Source of the DNA: JADJOM01 sp963817435
GTDB lineage: Bacteria > Gemmatimonadota > Gemmatimonadetes > Gemmatimonadales > GWC2-71-9
Length of the DNA: 64,000 nt
Assembly: GCA_963817435.1 (NCBI GenBank)
Contig: CAWFNY010000001.1
Span: 1,116,001-1,180,000, forward strand
Direction of reading: 5' to 3'
Below the pieces are notes generated by a model. The model saw only the letters and a program-made list of their open reading frames with translations. It searched no databases and had not been told where the DNA came from. The position numbers and the translations under genes were made by a program. Position 1 is the first letter of the stretch; every line of letters begins with the position of its first letter. This document shows, piece after piece, positions 18,024-27,762 of the stretch.

Positions 18024-18533
18024 TCACCGCTTGACAGGAGGAAATTCTCCACTGCGATGCCGCCGCGCCTGCTCGACGTAGTGACGCCAGGTCTGTTCGA
18101 TCCGCTGAGTCAATCCGGCATCGACCGGACGCACCACCTTCCCCGGCACGCCCATCACCAGTGAGCCCGGCGGCACCCGAGTGCCCTCGGGAAGCACCGC
18201 TCCGGCGGCAATCAGGCTGCCGCGTCCCACCACCGCACCGTTCAGCACGATGCTTCCCATGCCGATCAGGCAGTCATCCTCGACAGTGCAGCCGTGCAGA
18301 ATCACTCGGTGGCCCACCCCAACCCGGTTGCCCACCGTGCACGGCACCCCTTCGTCCACATGGACGATCGTACCATCCTGGAGATTGGTCTGATCGCCGA
18401 TCCGGATGGCATCGTTGTCGCCACGCAGGACGGCGCCGTACCAGATGCTCGATTCCTCTCCCAGCACGACGTCACCCATCACGACGGCCGTGGGCGCAAT
18501 GAACGCAGAGCCGGCGATGACTGGACTGCTCAC
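18024..18533 (-). CDS. Gamma-class carbonic anhydrase-like hexapeptide protein
   Basis: 169 residues forming a left-handed beta-helix of hexapeptide repeats, a trimeric gamma-carbonic anhydrase type fold. The three metal histidines of the family are His 58 (TIVHVDEG), His 75 and His 80 (GVGHRVILHG). The RGDN segment after WYGAVLRGD matches the family. Activity is inferred, since many relatives have not been shown to hydrate CO2. The start is GTG at 18533, overlapping the stop of the upstream Ser/Thr kinase as GTGA; the longer in-frame alternative lies inside the kinase gene. Coupling of a metabolic beta-helix protein to a membrane kinase is unusual. Confidence 0.85.
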   Translation of the reverse strand: MSSPVIAGSAFIAPTAVVMGDVVLGEESSIWYGAVLRGDNDAIRIGDQTNLQDGTIVHVDEGVPCTVGNRVGVGHRVILHGCTVEDDCLIGMGSIVLNGAVVGRGSLIAAGAVLPEGTRVPPGSLVMGVPGKVVRPVDAGLTQRIEQTWRHYVEQARRHRSGEFPPVKR

Positions 18534-20566
18534 GGCGTATCGGGCGTGAACGCCGCCATCGTCCAGCCGTCGACCGGAAGGCCATCGCGCATCGCCGGAG
18601 TCCACTCCATGGCCTGGACGTAGTTCTCCACCGCCTGGGTAAACGCCGCCTCGTTGGACGCCTGCCGAGTCCGGACCGCGAGCGTCTTCCCCTGTCGCGA
18701 CACTTTCACCACCACGATGACGGCGGAAGGCACTCCCTGCACCCCGTTCGGCGGAGCAAGCCGGGTGGCGCCGAGTGGGAGCGGGGGCGAGTCGTAACAG
18801 GCCCGCCCAAAGCGATTCGCGATCGAGGGGTTGTCGCAATCGAGTCGCGCGAGCACCCGGCGCCGCAGCTCGGCCTGCGAGCCCGGCGCGGGCGCCGGCA
18901 GATTCGTGGCACTGAGATTGGGAGTGAGCACGAGGCGCCCCGACGGTTCGATCCGCACGCTGTCAGTGAAGAAGGCGAAGCCACGGGCCGACACTCCGAG
19001 TTCGTGCCAGCCGGCGGAGAGACGTATCCCCGCTCCGGGCTGCGTGACCGGACGTGAGTCCAGATACACCTGCGACCCGCGTGGCAAATTTTCGAGCAGG
19101 AGCAGGCCACTGTCCCCGATGGTGGTCTCCTGAGGCCTGGTGACGGGAGGTGCGGGCCTGGGAGCGGGGGCGCTCGCCGCAACGCCCTCTCCCGAGAGTG
19201 AGTCGAAGCGCGCGAGTTCCGGCGTCAGCAGACTCGAATCCCCAGTCGCAAGCGAATCCTGGTGCATCGGGAACTGGGTGTCCTGCGCGGCACCGGGAGC
19301 AATTGAATCCTGCGCCGGGCGCCCCCCGAACACGCCTTTCCTATATAGAGCCCTGGCGCCGAGGGCCAGCGCGAGGATCACCAGGAGAGCCAGCATCCAT
19401 GGCACCAGATTGCCCTGACTCGACGCTTCAGCGGCCAGCGTGCGTCGCATGACGGACCGGCGCGGTGTATCCGGCCCACGTCCCGCTCCGCTCCCGGCCG
19501 GCAGCGGCGACGGGACGGACCGGGCGACGGGCGGGGGGGAGAGTGGAATCGAGGCGGCTGGCAGTGGGGTGGTGGACTGTACCGCAAGGATGGCCTGTGC
19601 GGTCGAGATGCGACGCCCCATCACGGATTCGCGGGGCTGGCCCTCGAGGGCGCGCAGCAGCGCTTCCGCATCCTGGAAGCGGTCGAGCGGATCCTTCATG
19701 ATCAGCTTCTTGATGATCTCGAACAGGCGGCGCTCGTCCGAGGTATCGAGCAGCGGCACGGGGATCGGCTCCATGATGTGCTTGTAGCCGATCGCGAAGC
19801 TGTCCTCGCCGTCGTAGGGGACCTCTCCCACCAGCGCCTGGTAGGCCAGGACGCCGAGGCTGTACAGATCGCTGCGTCCGTCGATGCTCTGGGCACGCGC
19901 CTGCTCGGGACTCATGTAGTGCGGTGTCCCGATGGACATGCCGGTACCGGTCAGCTTGGAGCCGCTCCCCGCCTTGGCGATGCCGAAGTCGGTGACCACG
20001 CACTGCCCGAACTCATCGAACATGATGTTATCGGGCTTGATGTCGCGGTGGACGATGCCCCGCTTGTGGGCGTACCCGAGCGCGTTCCCCACGTCGCTGA
20101 GCAGCTTCCGGATCTCGCCTGGCTGGAGCTTCTTCCGCTCGGCCAGCACCCGCGACAGCGAGCCGCCGCGCAGCAGCTTCATCACGAAATAGATGACGCG
20201 GCCACTCTTCCCGACGCGGTAGATCTGGATGATGTTGGGATGTTCAAGGCCGGCGGCGGTCCGGGCTTCGCGAGTGAATCGCTCGACGAACTCCGCGTCG
20301 AAGGCCAGCGAGAACGGCAGGACCTTGACCGCGATCTCGCGCTCGAGGTGCTTGTCGCGGGCGCGGTAGACGATTGCCATCCCGCCGCGCCCGAGCTCCT
20401 CGAGGAGTTCGTATTCCTCGCTCAGCGCGTCACGGACGATATCGAGTTCGGTGACATCTCCGCCGGCGATTGCCTGGACGGGCGCGCTCACCCGCAGATC
20501 GAGGCCACAGGTGGGGCAGAACTGCGTCGCCTTCTGGACCTCGGTGCCGCACCTTTGACAGAACAT
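18530..20566 (-). CDS. Membrane Ser/Thr protein kinase with zinc ribbon, PEGA-like and TonB-C-like domains
   Basis: 678 residues. An N-terminal zinc ribbon (Cys 3, 6, 17, 20) precedes a Hanks-type kinase domain: GRGGMAIV at 59-66, Lys 81, HRDIKPDN at 173-180, DFG at 193-195. A Pro-rich linker and one membrane segment (about 387-405) follow. The exported part has a PEGA-like domain (about 486-550, LLLLENLPRGSQVYLDSRPV) and a C-terminal domain (about 614-674) resembling TonB C-terminal/energy-transducer modules. It should therefore sense or bind something at the periplasmic or cell-wall side and signal inside. It overlaps the carbonic anhydrase gene by four bases. A 9-bp hairpin lies directly against its ATG and there is no Shine-Dalgarno. 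Confidence 0.9.
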   Translation of the reverse strand: MFCQRCGTEVQKATQFCPTCGLDLRVSAPVQAIAGGDVTELDIVRDALSEEYELLEELGRGGMAIVYRARDKHLEREIAVKVLPFSLAFDAEFVERFTREARTAAGLEHPNIIQIYRVGKSGRVIYFVMKLLRGGSLSRVLAERKKLQPGEIRKLLSDVGNALGYAHKRGIVHRDIKPDNIMFDEFGQCVVTDFGIAKAGSGSKLTGTGMSIGTPHYMSPEQARAQSIDGRSDLYSLGVLAYQALVGEVPYDGEDSFAIGYKHIMEPIPVPLLDTSDERRLFEIIKKLIMKDPLDRFQDAEALLRALEGQPRESVMGRRISTAQAILAVQSTTPLPAASIPLSPPPVARSVPSPLPAGSGAGRGPDTPRRSVMRRTLAAEASSQGNLVPWMLALLVILALALGARALYRKGVFGGRPAQDSIAPGAAQDTQFPMHQDSLATGDSSLLTPELARFDSLSGEGVAASAPAPRPAPPVTRPQETTIGDSGLLLLENLPRGSQVYLDSRPVTQPGAGIRLSAGWHELGVSARGFAFFTDSVRIEPSGRLVLTPNLSATNLPAPAPGSQAELRRRVLARLDCDNPSIANRFGRACYDSPPLPLGATRLAPPNGVQGVPSAVIVVVKVSRQGKTLAVRTRQASNEAAFTQAVENYVQAMEWTPAMRDGLPVDGWTMAAFTPDTP

Positions 20567-20589
20567 GGCCGAACCTATGCGGTTCGGCC
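20567..20589 (-). promoter_or_regulatory. Hairpin directly abutting the kinase start codon
   Basis: GGCCGAACC (20567-20575), loop TATGC, GGTTCGGCC (20581-20589). On the minus strand the 3' arm ends at the base before the ATG, replacing any Shine-Dalgarno. It may be the terminator of the upstream GWxTD gene (stop at 20640), or a structure that controls kinase translation. Confidence 0.5.
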
Positions 20590-20639
20590 TCGGAGAGTCA
20601 AGTCTTTGGGGTAGGTGGAGTTAGGACGAGAGCATCTCC

Positions 20640-22881
20640 TCATCGGTCGATCACCTCGAAGCCGGCACGGCTGGTTCGGGTATTGCCGACTGCATCCTTC
20701 ACCACCACTTCCATCCAGTAGCGACCCGCGGAGAGGCGGTCGAGCGCGACGCTCCTCCCGACGTGGGTGGCGCTGCCCTGGGCGTGATCCTCGAATCCCA
20801 GCCGGATCGCGGGCTTCCGCGAGCCGAAAATTCCGAGGAACCCTCCCCCGCCCTGCTTGGTGACGAGAATCTCGGTCCGGAATGCGGCCCCGGCCTCGAG
20901 GCCGTACACCTCGTAATACAGCTCCATGGGTGTGTTGCGGCGATATCGGCCCAGCGGGTTGAACCAGACGGTGTCGCCGGGAGAGGGCCGCCAGGTGAGG
21001 TTCGCCGCGCGGGAACCCAGCGCAAGGCCGCTGATCTCAAAGCGCTGACCGGAGAAGTCCCCCGCGGTCAGTGTGTCCGTCGGCAGCATCACACCGTTGT
21101 CATCCCCCTGTTCGATGGCCAGGCGATAGGTGAGCTGGCCCGGCACCACCGGGACCCGGAGCTTGCCCACCAGGTGCTCGTTCGGCGGCACCAGTTCCCG
21201 GTTCAGGAACATCGTGGTGGTATCCACGACCGCGACGCTGCGACCGGTACGATCGGTCACGCTCAGGCGGAGCCGCACCGGATAGACGTGTCCGCGACTG
21301 GTGGGAATATCGTGCAGAGCCGTTCCCGGAATGGCGTAGGTCACGTGCATCAGGCTGCCGGTGGAGTCCCGGCCCACGACGACGACATCCGTGGCCACCT
21401 TCAGGGGGCGTGCATAGGTGAGTTCGTAGCTGTCGGTCCTGGTCCCGACCGCGATGCTGCGGCGGCCGAGCATCCGCTCTTCGGTCAGGTATTTCTGGGA
21501 GCCGGCCGTCCCTGCGGCGATCAGGCGGGAATAGACGGGCGAAAACTGATCGCGCGTGGTCAGCAACTCGTTGGCCATGGCGGCACCGGGGCTGTTCTCC
21601 CGGTCGCCCCGCAGCGCCATCGCATCACTGAACCCGAGCACGTCGAAGAGGCTCTCGACGAGCTTGTAGTCCTGCACGTCCTCCCGTGCCATGAAGTGGA
21701 AGACGAGGTCGCCATCGGCCCGGCGATAGTGCCACGACTCGTTCAGTTCCATTCCCGGCGCGCTGTAGGTCGCCCGCTGGGTCGGCTCGCCGTGGCGAAT
21801 GTAGATGACGCCGCGATCGTCGTACTCGCGGCTGCCGGAGCGATACCGCTCGACGATGTCGTAGTGGCGATTGGGGGTGACCAGCTGGAAATTTCGGCGG
21901 GCGTAGTAGAGCCGCCGGTAATGTTCGCGCAGTCGCTCACCGTCGCGCAGGAGGGCACTGCGGTCCCGCTGGCCCCAGAAGCGGTGCAGGAACGCCACGC
22001 GGCGATCGCCGGTGCTCTGGTCGAACTCGGCGAGCGCGCTGTCGTTGGCGATCAGCGCGAGATCGGCGCGATACTCCGCGACCGAACTCGAGTCGGTGCT
22101 GACGGCGCCATCGTAGTACGCCTGCTGCCCGTCGAGGGAGCCGTGCAGGAACTCGGTGCGGGCGAGTTCGAGTTCGCCCAGCCCGTGCCGTCCGCCCTTC
22201 TCCAGGTAGCCCCGGAAGGCCGCCAGTGCGGAGTCGATGTCGCCAACCTCGCGCTCCACCCGCCCGCGATAGAGCAGCACCTCGGGATTCGCGGCGGCCG
22301 AGGTCGCGGCGGCCTGTCGCAGCGCTTCACGGGCGATGTCGGTCTTGATGTTGATGCGCTGGCGAAGTGCGGTGGAGGCCAGCTCGACGAGGCCGTCGAC
22401 GAAGGACGGGATCCTCCTGCACCGAGCGGGCGTAGGCATTGGCGGCGCGGGTCAGGTGGTCCTTGCCGAACATCGCCTGCAATCCCTGCACGATCGAGAT
22501 CTGGGAGTCGCCGACCCGATCCTCGGCGAGGCCGAGCCCGTACCAGACGCCAGTGGCCAGGTGGGCTGCAGCTCGGTGGCCCACTGGAATTCGCCGGCCC
22601 CATCATCGTAGCGACTCTTGCTGCCGAGGTCGCCGATCCGAACGGCGACGAATCCGAGACGCAGGTGATGCATCGGATTGTCGCGATCGGCCTTGGCCAC
22701 GAGGATGAGCCGCTGCTCCAGCTGCACCAGCGCCAGCGGAATCGCTGGTGTTTCCGAGGGAGTCGCGGAAGGCCTGCAGCGCTCGCCGGTCCTCCGGTGA
22801 CTGAGCGAGGACGCGGAGGCACGAACTGGAACAGAGAGCCATGGCAGCCAGCAGGCAGACGAAAATCGGACGCACACCCAT
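20640..22881 (-). pseudogene. GWxTD-domain protein, broken by three frameshifts (probable sequence errors)
   Basis: The product is readable end to end only by changing frame. It starts at MGVRPIFVCLLAAM (22881), an export signal. The frame changes near 22735-22760 (one base too many), near 22548-22565 (one base missing) and near 22405-22420 (one base too many). From about 22415 to the stop at 20640 it is intact. The N-terminal part has TPR-like helices (QEDP then SFVDGLVELAS, DSALAAFRGYL); the central part has the GWxTD family segments RRVAFLHRFWGQRD and YDDRGVIYIRHGEPTQ; the C-terminal half is beta-rich. Family function is unknown. Because every piece keeps strong codon bias and the next gene is broken in the same way, assembly or read error is likelier than decay. 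Confidence 0.75.
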
Positions 22882-22953
22882 CGGAATCGCTAGCACTCCC
22901 CGTGTTGCATTTGGGTTGATTGGAGTCAGCGGACCCCGCACCTGCGACTCGCG

Positions 22954-24982
22954 CTAGGGGACGCCCGCACCCTGCTTCGCCGCCACACCGCGCAGGAATT
23001 CGACGAGGCCATCGCGCACGGCCAGCGCATAGCGCCGCTGGCCCTCGGGATTCCGCAGCGCGGCCTCCTGCTCGGGCAGCATCATGAAGAGCCCCTCGGA
23101 GAGGACGGCGGGCATCCAGGTCGGGCGCACGAGCGCGAGATCGCCGCGCGCGACCCCGAGATCCCGCAGCCCGAGCCGGCGACAGGAGCGCGCGCTGGAT
23201 CGCGCGGGCGAGGGGCAGGCTGCGCGGATGATTGTAGAACACACTCGAGCCGTTGTTCGTGAACGGATTCAGGCCATCGGGCAGTGCGTTGTTGTGGATC
23301 GAGATCAGCAGCTCGGCACCGACCGAGTCGGCGAACTTCGGTGCGCGCCGCGAGATCGACCGGCACGTCGGTGGTGCGGGTCATGACCACGCGAGCCCCG
23401 GCTTCCGTCAGCAGGTCCCGCAAGTAGCAGCGCGACGCCGAGGTTCGCTTCGGCCTCGCGCAGCCCGGTCGGACCGGTGGCGCCGAAGGGCGGGTGACCG
23501 GGATCAACCACGATCAGCCGATCCCGAAGCGGATGGACTCCGTCGATTCGCGGCGGCGGCCGCACCTCGAAGATCAGATCATTGCCGCTCCATCGGGTGC
23601 GATAGCCCCAGACCGGTCCGGCGAGGTCGAGCGTGATGGTGACTTCGTCGCTCGCGGCCTGCAGCCAGTGGATGTCCCGCACGTAGCCGCCGGCGGCGCC
23701 GTAGCGGGTCCAGTTGATGTCACTGACCGTGTTGTACAGCCGGATGGTGAGGCGGCCCTGCTCTTCCTCGATCCGGAAGGGCACCCTCTGGGTGACCGGG
23801 AATGCGAGTTTCGCGCGGTCAGCGAACGGGGTCAGCGTGAGGGAGAGGACGGTACCGCGAAGCGCGGGCATCGCCGGGGAGAGGGCGATCGCATCGGCCG
23901 CCGGGCACCCACGCTTCCTGCCCCCGGGAGAGCCGGACCCGAAGATCATCGCCGAGACGGCCGGTGGCGACGCTCCGGGTGCCTGTGGGGAAGAACCAGT
24001 GGTAGGTCGCCCCCGGCCGCGCCCGGCCAACGGTGAGGCTGTCGGTATCTCCCTTGCGGGCGGTATCGTCGTCGAACTCGACGACCGCGGGCAGCGAATC
24101 GAGAAGGCCCAGTCGCATCGGCCAGCTGGCACGCGCGGTATCGCCCCCGAGTATGGCTTCGACGAGGACCTCGTTCGGCGTGCTCGGCGGCGCGGCGATC
24201 GGGCACGGGCGGGGACCGGCGCACCGAGCAGCGGCCCGGGATCCTCACCGATCGCCCGGCCCCGAAGCGCGCCCACATACTTGTCAGCTCGTCGGGGTGC
24301 CTGGAGGTTCGCCGTGTCCCGGTCGAAGGCGCGCACGCCCGACGCCACTTCACCGGGTCCGACGTCCGCGGCGAGCGGTACGATGGTGCCGTCGGGCAGC
24401 CTGAGCCGCACCTCCGCGCCTTCAGCCGCCCGAACACTGACGGGCAGGTACTCGTCCCTCGGCCACCAGATGCGGCTCGCTGGGGCGAATGAGGTCGTGT
24501 CGATCCAGACCCCGCTGGCCGGAGGCCCGGAAGCGGCGAACCCGCCGCATCGTGTACACCAGGGTGGCCGAGTCGGTGGCGGTCCGGGCAGTGAGGGTGA
24601 AGGTCGCGTCCGAATCTCCCGCGAGGGGCAGCCAGGCCAGCCACGCGCCGTTGGGCCAGACCGGGACCACCGTCCCGTTGATCGCGAGAGTCGCGTCGCC
24701 GGTGCCGACCGATCCGAAGAGGAAGGTCGAGTCGCGGGCGTCCACGATATCCGTGGCCGTCGGGTAAACGACCGAGAGCTGCAACGGCCCCTTCACAGCG
24801 GGAACCGCCGGGAGGCCAGGGGCGAGGGAGTCCGCGCGCCCCCCGGCGGCAGGTCCTGAAGCCCCGCTCGGCCCCCCGCCGGGGGCTCGGGCCGGCGATG
24901 GACCCGCCGGCCGGGCGCCGGCGGCGCAGGCGGCGCTCAGGATCAGGCTGGCGAGGAGACCGGTCCGACAGCGGGATGGCAT
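22954..24982 (-). pseudogene. N-acetylmuramoyl-L-alanine amidase (Amidase_3) lipoprotein, broken by about seven frameshifts
   Basis: A cell-wall amidase that would cleave the bond between MurNAc and the peptide stem. It starts at MPSRCRTGLLASLILSAAC (24982), a lipobox signal. Piecing frames together gives an N-terminal beta domain (LQLSVVYPTATDIV, TFLFGSVGTGDATLAINGT, SGVWIDTTSFAPAS), an AMIN-like segment (GRLTIRLYNTVSDINW) and the catalytic domain: VVDPGHPPFGATGPTGLREAEANL with zinc His and Glu, LISIHNNA with the second His, and PAVLSEGLFMMLPEQEA near the end. Frame changes fall near 24520, 24230, 23910, 23400, 23345 and 23190-23240, among others. All segments look conserved, so sequence error is the likely cause. 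A divergent plus-strand signalling block begins 195 bases upstream. Confidence 0.75.
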
Positions 24983-25028
24983 GGGCTGCAAGGTACACAG
25001 CCACCGAGACTTACGGCAGCGTCGTCCG

Positions 25029-25056
25029 TTGACGCTCCCGGCGGTAATCCTAGATT
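25029..25056 (+). promoter_or_regulatory. Candidate promoter for the FHA/kinase/phosphatase block
   Basis: TTGACG at 25029-25034, 16-base spacer, TAGATT at 25051-25056, in the divergent region between the amidase and the FHA gene. It would leave a leader of about 115 bases before the ATG at 25178. Confidence 0.35.
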
Positions 25057-25177
25057 GCATTTCAGTCTCCGTCCCTCAACTTCCCGAGACCGAGGTACGC
25101 TCCATCTTCATGCAACCGACGCACGCTGGTCGGCACTCCGCTGACATTTCCGTCTCGCCGAGGCGGTGAGGTCACCC

Positions 25178-26080
25178 ATGGTGCCTGACGCATCCCGCGG
25201 TGTCGCGCCCGGAGGCCCGAGCGTGAAGTGCCCCTCGTGCAACATGCCCGTGGGCGCGGACCTGCCGTTCTGCGGCACCTGCGGCACGCGCCTGACACAG
25301 GCGCGCGCGGCCCATGCCTGCCTTCGCTGCGGCCGTCAGAACGATCAGGGGTTCAAGTTCTGTCCGGCGTGCGGGGCGGCATTCAGCGACACCGGGCCGC
25401 AGGCGGTGGTGCCGGTCGCGGTGAAGACGGGCAGCGTGACTCCCCAGCTTGCGCTGCTCGACCGCACCGGCCAGGTGGCGCAACGTTTCCCGCTGCTCAA
25501 CGCGGTGACCACGATGGGGCGCTCCGGCGCGGACATCAACTTCCCCGACGACGACTACCTCTCACCACTGCACGCCCAATTCCTGTTCCTCGACGGCATC
25601 CTGACTCTGCGCGACCTCGGCAGCAAGAACGGCACGTGGATCTATCTTGACGAGCCACACCGGCTCACCGATGGCGATCAGGTGCTTCTCGGCAGCCAGA
25701 TCCTGCGCTACCGGCGGCTGGGATATCCGGGGCCGCGACCGCCGGAGCAGGATCAGACCCGGCGCCTCGGGAGTCTCACGCCGGCGGCGGATATCGCGAA
25801 TCTCGCGCAGGTCCGCGCCGACGGGAGCGCCCGCGACATCCTCACGCTCTCCCCGGGGCGGACGGTGCGGGTCGGCCGCGAACAGGGCGACTGGCAGTTC
25901 CCCTACGATTCCTCGATGAGCGCGCTGCACGCGCTCGTCCGCAGTGAAGATGCGGACTTTGTGCTGGTGGATGCCGGCAGCCGGAACGGGGTGGCCGTCG
26001 CGGTGCGGGGAGAGCGGCGGGTCCCGCCGAACGCCCGCCTGCTCGTGGGAGACCAGATGCTGCGCGCGGAGATCGGATGA
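25178..26080 (+). CDS. Double zinc-ribbon, double FHA-domain protein
   Basis: 300 residues. Two zinc ribbons (Cys 18/21/32/35 and Cys 48/51/62/65) precede two forkhead-associated domains, which bind phosphothreonine. FHA1 (about 100-175) has GRSGAD, SPLHAQF and DLGSKNGTW; FHA2 (about 210-298) has VGREQGD, SALHALV and DAGSRNGV. It is a cytoplasmic phospho-reader. The ATG at 25178 is chosen because GAGG lies 6 bases upstream; a GTG 12 bases earlier is possible. The 3' end overlaps the kinase start by four bases (ATGA at 26077-26080), so reader and kinase are made together. In FHA1 the conserved Ser-x-x-His reads SPLH, compatible with binding. Confidence 0.88.
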   Translation: MVPDASRGVAPGGPSVKCPSCNMPVGADLPFCGTCGTRLTQARAAHACLRCGRQNDQGFKFCPACGAAFSDTGPQAVVPVAVKTGSVTPQLALLDRTGQVAQRFPLLNAVTTMGRSGADINFPDDDYLSPLHAQFLFLDGILTLRDLGSKNGTWIYLDEPHRLTDGDQVLLGSQILRYRRLGYPGPRPPEQDQTRRLGSLTPAADIANLAQVRADGSARDILTLSPGRTVRVGREQGDWQFPYDSSMSALHALVRSEDADFVLVDAGSRNGVAVAVRGERRVPPNARLLVGDQMLRAEIG

Positions 26081-27756
26081 GGGTCTGCACGACGTGCGGC
26101 GCCGAATACGGCGACGACCAGCTCTTCTGTGTACGGGACGGCACGGCGCTTCGGAAGTCCGCGGCCGGCACCGACCTCGTCGGTGAAGTGATCGCCGAGC
26201 GCTATCACATCACCAAGAAGCTCGGCGAGGGCGGCATGGGCCAGGTCTACCTGGCCGAACATGTGAAGATGGGACGTCGCTGCGCCATCAAGATCATGAC
26301 GCCGGGCACGATGAGCGACCCGGACGCCATCAGCCGGTTCAATCGCGAGGCGGCGAACGCGAGCCGCATCAGCCATCCGAATGTCTGTGCCATTTACGAC
26401 TTCGGTGAGACGCCGGAAGGGCTCATCTACCTCGCGATGGAACTCATCGAGGGGAAGAGTCTGACGGCGCTGCTCGACGAGACTCCCACGATGCCGCTCG
26501 CACGCGCGGCCGGGATGATCGTCCAGTGCGCCGAGGCGCTGCATGTCGCCCACGATCTCGGCATCGTGCACCGCGACTTGAAGCCTGACAACATCATGGT
26601 GATCACCGCCCGCGGGAAGGACACCGTGAAGGTGGTCGACTTCGGCATCGCGAAGGCGATGAGCGGCGATGAAGGGGGGAAGCAGAAGGTCACCAAGACC
26701 GGCTTCGTCGTCGGCACCCCGGAATACATGTCCCCGGAGCAACTGGCCGGGGACAGTGTTGACGGCCGCAGTGACCTCTACTCGCTGGGTCTCGTCTTCT
26801 ACCGGATGCTGACGGGGGTCTCCCCCTTCCCGGCGGACAGCCAGCAGGAGACGATGATCAAGCGGCTGACCGACGACCCGATCCCGCTGGCGAAGGCGCG
26901 GCCGGACGTCCGGTTCCCCGCCGAACTGCAGCGGGTGATGGACCGGGCGCTGGCACGGAGCCCGTCCGAGCGCTACGCCAATGCCGGGGACTTCGCCCGG
27001 GACGTACGAAAGCTCGAAACCAGCATGACCGGGGCGGTTGATGTCGAGGCCGGCACCCAGATGGTGCACGCCGACGAGATCAAGGCCGCGATTCCGGCGA
27101 CACGAGTGGACCCCAAGGCCGGCCTTCCGAAGCCGAAGGCCGAGGCTCCGCCGGCCAGGGTGGCCGCCGCGGCTCCGCCGGCACAGAAGAGGTCGCCGAT
27201 CGTGCCGATCGCGGTGGTGGCGGTCCTGGCGGCGGTCGGCGGCGGCATCTTCCTGATCCGCGGCAACAAGGGGCCGGCCCCCGAGGCGGCGGACACGACG
27301 CACCAGGTGACCCCGCCGACCACGCCGACGGACTCGCAGAAGCCCCAGGGCAGCGATCCGGCGCCGGTCGTGCAGATGCACGGTGCGGACACCAATGCCG
27401 CGAAACCCGCGGGAACGGGATCCGTCAAACCTCCAGTGACCAAGCCGCCGGTCGGGCGTGACTTAGCCGGCCATGGACCGTTCCCCTCTCTGCCCGCGGT
27501 GGCGCTACCGGATGTCGAGGATATCTTCGACCCGGGCCTTCGGGATGCGGCCCGCCAGAAGGCAGAAGCGATCTACAATCGCGCCGGTGTGTCGGACTCC
27601 ATTCGAGCAGCCGCGGCCAACATGGTTGCGGTCGCCTATCAGCAGGACAAGAAATATTCCGACGCCCTCGATTGGGCGAGACGTTCCCAGCGCTTGCGGC
27701 CGACAGACGCGGGCCAAAGCTTGATCGACCAGTTGAAACCGCTGGCTTCACCCTGA
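26077..27756 (+). CDS. Membrane Ser/Thr protein kinase with N-terminal zinc ribbon
   Basis: 559 residues. A short Cys-rich N-terminus (Cys 4, 7, 18) is followed by a Hanks-type kinase: glycine loop GEGGMGQV at 50-57, Lys 72, HRDLKPDN at 165-172, DFG at 188-190, GTPEYMSPEQ near 213-222. After an Ala/Pro/Lys linker there is one membrane segment (about 374-394), then a Thr/Pro-rich stretch and a C-terminal helical region resembling a TPR pair (RDAARQKAEAIYN, YSDALDWARRSQRLRP). It is sandwiched between an FHA reader (4-base overlap) and a PP2C phosphatase (6-base gap), forming a complete write-read-erase phosphorylation unit. Confidence 0.92.
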   Translation: MRVCTTCGAEYGDDQLFCVRDGTALRKSAAGTDLVGEVIAERYHITKKLGEGGMGQVYLAEHVKMGRRCAIKIMTPGTMSDPDAISRFNREAANASRISHPNVCAIYDFGETPEGLIYLAMELIEGKSLTALLDETPTMPLARAAGMIVQCAEALHVAHDLGIVHRDLKPDNIMVITARGKDTVKVVDFGIAKAMSGDEGGKQKVTKTGFVVGTPEYMSPEQLAGDSVDGRSDLYSLGLVFYRMLTGVSPFPADSQQETMIKRLTDDPIPLAKARPDVRFPAELQRVMDRALARSPSERYANAGDFARDVRKLETSMTGAVDVEAGTQMVHADEIKAAIPATRVDPKAGLPKPKAEAPPARVAAAAPPAQKRSPIVPIAVVAVLAAVGGGIFLIRGNKGPAPEAADTTHQVTPPTTPTDSQKPQGSDPAPVVQMHGADTNAAKPAGTGSVKPPVTKPPVGRDLAGHGPFPSLPAVALPDVEDIFDPGLRDAARQKAEAIYNRAGVSDSIRAAAANMVAVAYQQDKKYSDALDWARRSQRLRPTDAGQSLIDQLKPLASP

Positions 27757-27762
27757 GGCTCC

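Noticed and set aside
22400..24600. Programmed frameshifting in the amidase and GWxTD genes
   Set aside because: About ten shifts in both directions at unrelated sequence contexts is not how programmed frameshifts behave.
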